Under the pieces are notes generated by a model, which had not been told where the DNA came from, did not search any database, and worked only from the letters and a program-made list of their open reading frames with translations. Below, one piece after another: positions 1-6,354 of a stretch of 6,354 bases of DNA (the first letter of the stretch is position 1; every line of letters begins with the position of its first letter). The stretch lies in the NCBI GenBank assembly GCA_947472635.1, contig CANJDY010000167.1, positions 1 to 6,354 of the forward strand, read 5' to 3'. The DNA is from Chitinophagaceae bacterium. GTDB taxonomy: Bacteria > Bacteroidota > Bacteroidia > Chitinophagales > Chitinophagaceae. A program made the translations under genes and the position numbers.

Positions 1-443
1 GCACCCAGATGCCACTTACCCACCAATCCCGTAACATAACCAAGTGACCTAAGCTTATCAGCCAGGGTGGATTGAGTTATAGGAAGCCCTAGGAAATTTG
101 CATCAAATCCAGGTTGATTATTAGCAAGGTTATCATTAAAACCAAAACTTGCCTGGTGTTTTCCAGTAAGAATTCCAGCCCTAGAAGGAGCACAAACCGA
201 AGAAGAAGCGTAGCCATTGGTAAATTGTATTCCTCCCCTTGCAAGCTGGTCAATGTTGGGAGTTGGAATTTGTAAGCTACCCTGGATTCCCAAATCACCA
301 TAGCCCAAATCGTCGGCAACAATTAAAACAAGATTGGGCAATGCAGGATTTGCTATTATAGGACTTTGTCCTTGCACTATCTGAAACAAACTGAAATAAG
401 TAAGCGTAATAAAATATATCAGTATTGTTCGTATAAAATCCAT
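1..443 (-). CDS. Type I (FGly-dependent) sulfatase, N-terminal part, truncated by window edge
   Basis: Secreted sulfatase expected to hydrolyse sulfate esters, probably on the glycan handled by the neighbouring SusCD pair. The visible 147 codons stay open to the left edge, so the C-terminal two thirds or so are missing. The start is the ATG at 443-441; an in-frame stop lies a few codons upstream and no other ATG falls between. Residues 1 to about 25 are a hydrophobic signal peptide with no lipobox cysteine, which suggests a periplasmic or secreted enzyme. Asp44-Asp45 in VADDLGYGDLG match the calcium-binding aspartates. C84-A-P-S-R88 followed by AGILTGK is the cysteine-type sulfatase signature, in which Cys84 becomes formylglycine and Lys95 supports it. 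K143 and H145 in GKWHLG match the conserved active-site Lys and His. All N-terminal catalytic residues are therefore present. The arylsulfatase A-like S1 family is clear; the subfamily and substrate are not. It lies 69 bp after the lectin-fold gene, on the same strand, and is probably cotranscribed with it. Confidence 0.95.
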   Translation of the reverse strand, partial: MDFIRTILIYFITLTYFSLFQIVQGQSPIIANPALPNLVLIVADDLGYGDLGIQGSLQIPTPNIDQLARGGIQFTNGYASSSVCAPSRAGILTGKHQASFGFNDNLANNQPGFDANFLGLPITQSTLADKLRSLGYVTGLVGKWHLG

Positions 444-512
444 ACAAAAGTATTTTCGAATTTATTTTTATACCTCTTCTTTTATGCCAGCTAAGCGGTA
501 TAATGCTATTAA

Positions 513-1196
513 TTACTGATCCATCTTCGTAATCTGTAGATTTGAAAAATGTGCTTCAGTACCGGGGCCTATCCATAATCCAATACTGCCTTTATTATCA
601 GCCCCCATTTTTAAATCATTTACTACTAATGTAGGCTGCGTATTTCCATGCACATACAATTTAGCTTTACCCCCAGTAACTTCAATCTTCATCTTTGTCC
701 ATTCTCCTGGGATTAAATCTACATAAGATTCATATTTATCAGGAAATTCTTTGCGTAATTTATACCATGGAAAATCAGGACAAGCAATATATTGTGCAGC
801 ATGATTTCTTCTAATTTGGTCATCTGCTCTACCATTGGTTGGTCGAAGATAAAAGCACTCAAATTTAGAATTGTCATCATTTATTCTAAAGGCTATGCCT
901 ACAAATCCCCTTGCTTGCTCAGTGGAGCTTAGAGAAGGTGTTCCAGAAACATCCATTTCAATAATCCCATTCTTAAAATCTGACTGGTTGATTTTTACAA
1001 ATTTGATTTCTGTATCTGCTCCACTGTCAGTAACTTTTAAAGATTTTTTTCCTGCATACGTCTCGGTTGCCATTAAAACATTAACCGCAGTCAACTGGTT
1101 CGTATCAAATAATAAAACAGTCTCTTTTTTTAATTGTGCAAATACTGAGTTTGCAAAAAAAAGAAGTACGGAAAATAAATAGTATGCTGTTTTCAT
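513..1196 (-). CDS. Secreted concanavalin A-like / DUF1080-type domain protein
   Basis: A 227-residue exported protein of one predicted beta-sandwich domain; its biochemical role is not established. Residues 1-20 form a signal peptide ending in SVFA with likely cleavage before Gln21. There is no lipobox, so it is probably periplasmic or released. The body has alternating beta-strand patterning typical of LamG/concanavalin A-like and DUF1080 (3-keto-disaccharide hydrolase-like) proteins: GIIEMDVSG (about 77-85), RGFVGIAFRI (96-105), FECFYLRPTNGR (112-123), PGEWTKMKIEV (163-173), AKLYVHG (178-184) and GSIGLWIGPGTEAHFSNL (203-220). The segment at 112-148, with many charged and aromatic residues (FYLRP, RRNH, FPWYKLR), is a candidate ligand surface. 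Cys114 and Cys139 are the only cysteines of the mature protein and could pair. The start is ATG, preceded by an A-rich leader with no clear Shine-Dalgarno sequence. Its place between susD and the sulfatase suggests glycan binding or processing. The fold call is by pattern only; DUF1080, LamG or another jelly-roll family all remain possible. Confidence 0.85.
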   Translation of the reverse strand: MKTAYYLFSVLLFFANSVFAQLKKETVLLFDTNQLTAVNVLMATETYAGKKSLKVTDSGADTEIKFVKINQSDFKNGIIEMDVSGTPSLSSTEQARGFVGIAFRINDDNSKFECFYLRPTNGRADDQIRRNHAAQYIACPDFPWYKLRKEFPDKYESYVDLIPGEWTKMKIEVTGGKAKLYVHGNTQPTLVVNDLKMGADNKGSIGLWIGPGTEAHFSNLQITKMDQ

Positions 1197-1251
1197 TTTT
1201 TATTATTGATGGGTGTCAAAGTGCCGCCTTGTATGGATCGCTTAGTAAATC

Positions 1252-1264
1252 CGGTGACTCACCG
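1252..1264 (-). other. Small GC-rich hairpin in the susD to lectin-gene gap
   Basis: A perfect 5-bp inverted repeat (CGGTG and CACCG) with a 3-nt loop lies between the terminator and the start of the lectin-fold gene. It has no T-tract, so it is not a terminator. It could be a protein-binding dyad or a 5' leader structure. A stem this short can occur by chance. Confidence 0.25.
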
Positions 1265-1278
1265 ACCAGAATGATATG

Positions 1279-1319
1279 AAAAAAAGGGCTGGTTCAAATA
1301 AGTATGAAACCAGCCCTTT
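1279..1319 (-). terminator. Rho-independent terminator downstream of susD
   Basis: Read on the minus strand, a perfect 12-bp stem (AAAGGGCTGGTT pairing with AACCAGCCCTTT, at 1319-1308 and 1294-1283) encloses a 13-nt loop. It runs directly into seven T residues (1285-1279), three of which also pair at the stem base. The stem has a GC-rich core (GGGCTGG). This is a textbook intrinsic terminator, beginning about 42 nt after the susD stop. On the plus strand the same stem is followed by only three T and then A residues, so it should act mainly on minus-strand transcription. It separates the susCD transcript from the lectin-fold and sulfatase genes, or attenuates their expression. Confidence 0.9.
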
Positions 1320-1361
1320 AAAAATATATTGTATTGTAAAAACTAATCGATCAATAAAATT

Positions 1362-3098
1362 TTACCAACCTGGATTTTGTTTCAAACTTTTATTCAATGT
1401 CAATTCATTAATTGGAAGTGGTTTCAGATAATCTTTATCTGGCCTGAAACCCCATCCTGCGTTTGTGCCGGAAAGAGTAGTTTTAAACGGATCAAGATAA
1501 CCATTAGCATCAGCTGCCAACGTATTATTGATAGTTTTCATCTCAGCGGTATAAAAGGCACCAATCGGTCTTTTAGCTAAAAATAAAGAATGTGCCCTCC
1601 AACGCATTAAGTCATCCAAACGCAGCCCTTCAGAAAACATTTCGATGGCTCGCTCGCGCCTAATTTCTTGTAAATAATTAGGTAATACATATCCATAATC
1701 GGGCCAGGCCGGATCAGTAGTAATGGAAGCTAATGTCATTGATGGCATACCTACCCGCTGTCTTAGTTTATTGATAGACAAGTCCAGATCAGCCTGGGTT
1801 AATTGAGCCAATTCTGCTTTTGATTCGGCATAAATAAGCAAGGCTTCGGCGAACCTGAACATGATATATCCAACTTCCGCACTATACCCTCCGGTTAAAG
1901 GATCAACCTTTGGTTGGTAGAATTTCTGTGACATATAACCCGTAGGACAACTATTAGTACTGGATAGAACAACGGCTGTAAGAAATTTGATAGTGTCATT
2001 TTTCGTAGTAACAGTCATTACATCGCCTGGGTTAATTATTGTCTGTTCACACCTAGGGTCGCGATTAAGTATTACCTGCCGAATATCCAAATCTCCTTGG
2101 TAAAGTGGACTCACCGAAATAGGTAATCCATCAGTACAAAGGTATGAGCGCACCATATCGCGGGTAATACCAGAATTGTTAGGGTATACATTCAAGGCAT
2201 TAGCTTGATTCAAAGAGCCTAATGTGGTCGTATTATACTGCCTGTAAAAAAGTACTTCTGTATTTTTACTATAATCAATCTGATTAAACAATGTATAATA
2301 AACAGATTTCGTATTACCTGTTACAAGCGAGTAATTTGCTGCATCCATAAGCGCTTTGGAAGCGCTGGCTGCCAACGTAAGAAAGGCAGAGCCATCACTC
2401 GTTCCTTTAAAAGTCGTATTCGCATGGTATTTTTCCCAGGTACCTTCATACAAACATACCCTTGCTTTAAACAACAGCGCAACATTTTTATTTAATCTGC
2501 CTGCTCCAACTTGGGAACCTAATTTCATTTTTGCAATGGCCTTATCAAGATCACTTACTATGAAATTCACCACATCGGTTCTTGAGCTACGGGTACCATA
2601 TAAGATATCTTGATCCGCCACCTGTACTGCTTTAGTAATGATTGGAAGATCGCCAAATTGCTTCAGCAACTCAAAATAAAACCATGCTCTGAAAAAATAG
2701 CCTTCTCCAGCATAATGATCTTTCAAAGTAACCGACGCAACCTTGTCAACGTTTTCAAGAAAATAATTGACATTGCGAACATTTGTCCAACTCCATCCTC
2801 CTCCAGAAGCCGGAACACTTGTATTTCCATCAAGTCGACTTTTGGTACCTATAAATAAGCCCGAACTAATGGCAATATCCGTTCCTGCATCCGGAAGCGG
2901 AGATCCACCTGATCCACTCATGTTCCAGGTTGGAAATTTATCGTACATACCGTTAAGAAATAATTGAAGATCTCCTTCGCTTTTCCAAAATGCAGCATCT
3001 GAAATCTGGTCCATTGGACTTTTATCTAACAATTTTGTACAAGAATTTGAAAAAATTCCCATAAAAAAAAGTAATAGAAAATAAAATATCTTTTTCAT
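1362..3098 (-). CDS. SusD/RagB-like outer-membrane glycan-binding lipoprotein
   Basis: Surface-exposed lipoprotein that caps the SusC barrel and captures oligosaccharide for import. The 578 residues match the family's full length. The signal peptide ends in a lipobox, FSNSC, with Cys20 the predicted lipidated residue, followed by TKLLDKSP and a typical SusD N-terminus (SDAAFWKSEGDLQLFLNGMY). The TPR-bearing part includes GEGYFFRAWFYFELLKQFGD (about 131-150) and RLNKNVALLFKARVCLYEGT (about 201-220). The C-terminal RagB/SusD part includes FRFAEALLIYAESKAEL and, at roughly 475-500, EIRRERAIEMFSEGLRLDDL. The protein ends with PINELTLNKSLKQNPGW, the usual SusD ending. The start is ATG, preceded by an A/T-only tract (3099-3111), as is common for Bacteroidota genes lacking a Shine-Dalgarno sequence. 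It follows the susC stop by 41 bp with no terminator between, so the pair is almost certainly cotranscribed. Sequence alone does not give the ligand. Confidence 0.97.
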   Translation of the reverse strand: MKKIFYFLLLFFMGIFSNSCTKLLDKSPMDQISDAAFWKSEGDLQLFLNGMYDKFPTWNMSGSGGSPLPDAGTDIAISSGLFIGTKSRLDGNTSVPASGGGWSWTNVRNVNYFLENVDKVASVTLKDHYAGEGYFFRAWFYFELLKQFGDLPIITKAVQVADQDILYGTRSSRTDVVNFIVSDLDKAIAKMKLGSQVGAGRLNKNVALLFKARVCLYEGTWEKYHANTTFKGTSDGSAFLTLAASASKALMDAANYSLVTGNTKSVYYTLFNQIDYSKNTEVLFYRQYNTTTLGSLNQANALNVYPNNSGITRDMVRSYLCTDGLPISVSPLYQGDLDIRQVILNRDPRCEQTIINPGDVMTVTTKNDTIKFLTAVVLSSTNSCPTGYMSQKFYQPKVDPLTGGYSAEVGYIMFRFAEALLIYAESKAELAQLTQADLDLSINKLRQRVGMPSMTLASITTDPAWPDYGYVLPNYLQEIRRERAIEMFSEGLRLDDLMRWRAHSLFLAKRPIGAFYTAEMKTINNTLAADANGYLDPFKTTLSGTNAGWGFRPDKDYLKPLPINELTLNKSLKQNPGW

Positions 3099-3139
3099 TA
3101 TTTTTATTTTTATAAGTTAATATTGAATCTAATTAGTTC

Positions 3140-6100
3140 TTAAAAGTTAATGCTTAATCCGAGCGAGTAACGTTTGGAAAGTGGATATTCTTTACCATTT
3201 CCTTGTCTTCCTCCAGATGACTCAGGGTCAAAAAGCCTCATATTTGAAAAAGTATAGAGGTTTTCTCCTGACACATAAATTTTAGCATTCGAAATATTAA
3301 CTTTCTTTAGAATATTTTTAGGGATTACATATCCCAATTGAACATTTTTCAACCGCAGATAAGCTCCATTCTCAAGATAACGGTCGGTTGGATTACCATA
3401 AGCCTTATCGTTAGGTCCTGTGAAAACCGAATAAGGTTTTGGATAAAAGGCATTCGGATTAGCTCCCAAAGGACTGGTTGCATCGCGCCAATAATCTAGC
3501 TGACCCTCCCAAACCTCTGCATGCAGTGGTCCCTGAGATGCTCCCCTAAAAGGATTTCCATTATTCATTGTCATAACAAATAAATCTCTGTGACCAATTC
3601 CCTGTAAAAACACAGAAAGATCAAATCCTTTCCAGTTAGCACGTGCATTAAATGCATACAAGTATCTTGGCGTATTGTTTCCGATTACTTTCTTGTCGCC
3701 ATGATCAGCAAGAGTATTGGTACCAATCCCTATTTTTTTATCCCCATTCTGGTCTATGTACCTTGGATCGCCCGGAACCCATCCACTTGAATAAATATAG
3801 GATTGGTCAATTCCCCATGCAGTAACATCAGCGGCCGATTGGAAAAGTCCATTGAGTTGATAGCCCCATATTTCGCCAATATCTTGCCCTACATAATAAG
3901 TACTCAATAAACTAGTAGGGTTGTTGTATTTTGTTACTTTACTCTGGTTATCAGCTAAAGATCCGCCAACTTCATAAGAAAAATTGCCTATCTTATCTTT
4001 CCAGGTAAGTGCCAATTCAAAACCACGTGTCAGCAATTCTCCTCCATTTTGTTTTGGCACGGATGTACCCAATACTGCAGGAAGTGCTATACCTGGTCCA
4101 ACCAAGTTGGTTGTAGGGGATTCATAATAATCAAAAGTACCTGACAAACGGTTGTTAAGTAACCTGAAATCGATTCCTAAATCCTTTGTGCTCACCTTTT
4201 CCCATGTTAAATTAACACTGTTTATGTTGGGAGCCGAAACCGCCCACAAAGACTGATTGGCAAATAACCAGTTGGTATTAGCAATTCCCATAGTAGGAAT
4301 ATAAAGGTAGTTAGCAACATTCTGGTTTCCCAATGTACCATAGGAAGCCCGGATCTTTAAAAAATCAACTACTTTTTTCAATGGGAAGAATTTTTCTTTT
4401 GAAACTACCCAGCCAGCAGACAATGAAGGAAAAGTACCCCATCTTTTGTCAGACACAAATCGAGAAGAACCATCACTCCTCAAGTTTGCTTCCAGTAAAT
4501 ATTTTTCATTATAATTATAATTCAACCTTCCAAAAGCACTTTGCGTAGCCCAATGTCCAAGTCCATCAGCTGTAGTTTTGGTTCCAACTGCGGTATTCAC
4601 AGAAGGAATGTCACTGCTCAAAAGATAACTAGCATTGGTAGTAAGGCTTATGTAGTCATAGGTTTCTTGCTGATAACCTGCCATTACAGATAAATTATGT
4701 TTTCCAAAATCTCTAGAATAAGTAGAATAAATATTTGGTGACAAGTATTGATTTGAACTTAGCGTGGGATTATAGAAACTTCCTGTTTGAGTAGGATTAT
4801 AAATGATTTCCCCATTAGGCCTCATTGATTTATACGGCACAACAGTATAAGACTGTGAGGCATCGTTTTGCTGGTAGTTTAATTCAACATTCGTTATCCA
4901 ACCCTTAATAGGCTCGAGTATGATTCGGGGTGAAATAACAAACTGTCTAGTATTGCTATGATCTCTTTGCGCCAGCCCCTCAGCTATCCTAGACTCTTGG
5001 GTCCAAATGCCTGTTCCTGGGTAGGTTGTTGGCATAGTAGGTTTTAGCTTTTGCATCATATCATAAATACGTCCCCTTCCAAGATCCTGCTGCCAAGGAA
5101 AATCTTGTATATTGTTATAGTATTTAAATAATGTAGTAATCTTCGCCCATGAAGTGACCTGTGCATTCACTTTAGCATCAAAATTGTAACGGTCAGAATA
5201 TTCATTTCCGTATCTCATTAATCCCTTCTCATCATAAAATCCTGCAGAAAAATAATAGTCAATCTTTCCCGATGTACCGGAAACATTGAGATTATGCTTC
5301 TGCTGGAAAGCATAATCCTTGAAAAGTATTTTTCTCCAGTCATTATTTGCTGCGGCACCTAGGCCCATTGAACCGATGTCCCAGCTAAGTCCGTCAGGTT
5401 TACCGAACATCTCGGTAGCACTTCCAGGCTTGGCAATGTTTTGTGCCAATCGACTAAGGGCTTCCGCAGTATAATAAGGAAGCGAACCTTGATTGATTGC
5501 TGCATCATTCATAGCCAGTGCAAATTCCATCGTACCTACCGAACGAGGCACATTTAATGGTGTTGACCATGCAGTATTTGCAGAATAGGACACATTCGCA
5601 CCCGTTCTATTATCCTTACCAGATTTGGTGGTAATCAAAATTACGCCATAGGCTGCACGTGCTCCATAAATGGCAGCTGATGCAGCATCCTTTAATACAG
5701 TAATTGATTGAATATCATTTGGATCGATATCATTTATTCCCTGAGGCACATTATCCACCAAAACATAGGGTGCATTACTTCCACCGAACGACTGTAATCC
5801 CCTGAGATTCATAGACATATTGGAACCCGGCTCACCACCTGCATCGTTTGGTAAAATTACCAGATTGGGGACCAAGCCTTGCAAAGCCTGTTGTACACTT
5901 GCTACAGGACGGTTCTCCAGTTGTTCTTTTGCTACCGTAAAAATTGAGCCTGTAGCATTAACCTTCTTCTGCGTTCCATATCCAACCACCACTACATCTT
6001 TTTCAAGCTTTTCTGAAATTCGCATCATCACCTTAACAGAAGTCATACCATTGACATTTACCTCCTGGCTTTCGTAGCCGACAAAAGAAAACATCAAAAC

Positions 6101-6354
6101 TTTAGGAGCACCCGTAGGTATTTCTAATTGAAAAGCTCCACTTTCATTAGAACTTGTTCCTTTACTAGACCCCTTAATTAAAACAGAAACCCCTTTGATA
6201 GGTTTTCCCGATTCATCGGTAATCATTCCCTTCACAATAAAAGGAGGAGCAGAAATGTTTTTAGTAGTACTTTTTGCTCCAGCTGTAAAACAGAAAGCAA
6301 CAATCAATAAAGCAATCATTTTTCCAATCAATACAGATTTAGAAATTCCTTTCC
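3140..6354 (-). CDS. SusC/RagA-like TonB-linked outer-membrane transporter, 5' end probably beyond the window
   Basis: TonB-dependent importer that carries glycan fragments through the outer membrane with its SusD partner. Numbering here is from the TTG at 6331. A signal peptide (hydrophobic core ALLIVAFCFTAGA, about 7-19) leads into a carboxypeptidase D regulatory-like beta-sandwich (about 31-108, FIVKGMITDESGKPIKGVSV). Next come the SusC signature VVVVGYGTQKK (113-123) and the plug domain (about 125-240), including NLRGLQSFGG, YVLVDNVPQG and LKDAASAAIYGARAAYGV. The rest is the 22-strand type barrel, with a GDPRYIDQNGDKKIG loop near 850-865 and a final strand ending in aromatic Phe (RYSLGLSINF). 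The frame has no stop between 6331 and the right edge; the extra codons read KGISKSV, giving a basic n-region. The true start is therefore probably an ATG just outside the window, rather than TTG at 6331 or ATG at 6319. No secretin/TonB short N-terminal (STN) domain precedes the regulatory-like domain. At over 1063 residues it is full length apart from the first few. Confidence 0.96.
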   Translation of the reverse strand, partial: KGISKSVLIGKMIALLIVAFCFTAGAKSTTKNISAPPFIVKGMITDESGKPIKGVSVLIKGSSKGTSSNESGAFQLEIPTGAPKVLMFSFVGYESQEVNVNGMTSVKVMMRISEKLEKDVVVVGYGTQKKVNATGSIFTVAKEQLENRPVASVQQALQGLVPNLVILPNDAGGEPGSNMSMNLRGLQSFGGSNAPYVLVDNVPQGINDIDPNDIQSITVLKDAASAAIYGARAAYGVILITTKSGKDNRTGANVSYSANTAWSTPLNVPRSVGTMEFALAMNDAAINQGSLPYYTAEALSRLAQNIAKPGSATEMFGKPDGLSWDIGSMGLGAAANNDWRKILFKDYAFQQKHNLNVSGTSGKIDYYFSAGFYDEKGLMRYGNEYSDRYNFDAKVNAQVTSWAKITTLFKYYNNIQDFPWQQDLGRGRIYDMMQKLKPTMPTTYPGTGIWTQESRIAEGLAQRDHSNTRQFVISPRIILEPIKGWITNVELNYQQNDASQSYTVVPYKSMRPNGEIIYNPTQTGSFYNPTLSSNQYLSPNIYSTYSRDFGKHNLSVMAGYQQETYDYISLTTNASYLLSSDIPSVNTAVGTKTTADGLGHWATQSAFGRLNYNYNEKYLLEANLRSDGSSRFVSDKRWGTFPSLSAGWVVSKEKFFPLKKVVDFLKIRASYGTLGNQNVANYLYIPTMGIANTNWLFANQSLWAVSAPNINSVNLTWEKVSTKDLGIDFRLLNNRLSGTFDYYESPTTNLVGPGIALPAVLGTSVPKQNGGELLTRGFELALTWKDKIGNFSYEVGGSLADNQSKVTKYNNPTSLLSTYYVGQDIGEIWGYQLNGLFQSAADVTAWGIDQSYIYSSGWVPGDPRYIDQNGDKKIGIGTNTLADHGDKKVIGNNTPRYLYAFNARANWKGFDLSVFLQGIGHRDLFVMTMNNGNPFRGASQGPLHAEVWEGQLDYWRDATSPLGANPNAFYPKPYSVFTGPNDKAYGNPTDRYLENGAYLRLKNVQLGYVIPKNILKKVNISNAKIYVSGENLYTFSNMRLFDPESSGGRQGNGKEYPLSKRYSLGLSINF

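Noticed and set aside
89..322. Minus-strand 77-codon open frame
   Set aside because: It overlaps the sulfatase gene in another frame. The sulfatase frame shows clear conserved catalytic motifs, and this one shows none.
482..503. Imperfect inverted repeat (TTATACC / GGCATAA on the minus strand) between the lectin-fold and sulfatase genes
   Set aside because: On the transcribed strand the stem is short, AT-rich and has an internal A-C mismatch, with no T-tract. It does not qualify as a terminator.
871..1182. Plus-strand open frame of about 103 codons
   Set aside because: It lies wholly antisense within the lectin-fold gene, has low-complexity composition, no recognisable domain and no supporting leader. 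It is a shadow of the minus-strand gene, as are the other plus-strand frames at 1377-1580, 2356-2967, 4333-4548 and 5820-6077.
1217..1249. Possible Bacteroidota-type promoter for the lectin-fold gene (TTTA, 21-nt spacer, GCACTTTG on the minus strand)
   Set aside because: Only the TTTG half of the -7 consensus TAnnTTTG matches, and the -33 element is one base off. The match is too weak to call, though its placement after the terminator is suitable.
3099..3139. Possible regulatory element between susC and susD
   Set aside because: The gap is only an A/T-rich leader with no stem-loop or promoter-like motif that I could support.

Overview
The window reads as part of a polysaccharide utilization locus (PUL) from a member of the Bacteroidota. 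The main evidence is an adjacent SusC-like TonB-dependent transporter and SusD-like surface lipoprotein, a pairing characteristic of this phylum. The AT-rich, A/T-tract leaders without a clear Shine-Dalgarno sequence and the moderately AT-rich coding sequence agree with this. Genus and species cannot be read from the window.

All four genes are on the minus strand, so transcription runs from the high coordinates to the low ones. In that order they are: a SusC-like outer-membrane transporter (6354-3140, 5' end probably outside the window), a SusD-like glycan-binding lipoprotein (3098-1362), a small secreted protein with a predicted concanavalin A-like/DUF1080-type fold (1196-513), and the N-terminal third or so of a secreted type I sulfatase (443-1, running off the left edge). 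The gaps are 41, 165 and 69 bp. The 165-bp gap holds a strong intrinsic terminator on the coding strand just after susD. The susCD pair can therefore end its own transcript, and the two downstream genes depend on read-through or a separate promoter. I see no supported plus-strand gene, no RNA gene, no mobile element and no CRISPR array, and no gene-free stretch longer than 165 bp.

Working model (inference): SusD and SusC capture and import an oligosaccharide across the outer membrane, the sulfatase removes sulfate esters from it, and the lectin-fold protein binds or processes part of the same glycan. A sulfated polysaccharide (algal, or a host glycosaminoglycan or mucin) is the simplest substrate guess, but no glycosidase or lyase lies in the window to identify it. 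Nothing here looks like a wholly new system. The points most worth checking are the internal terminator, the poorly characterised lectin-fold protein and the true SusC start.
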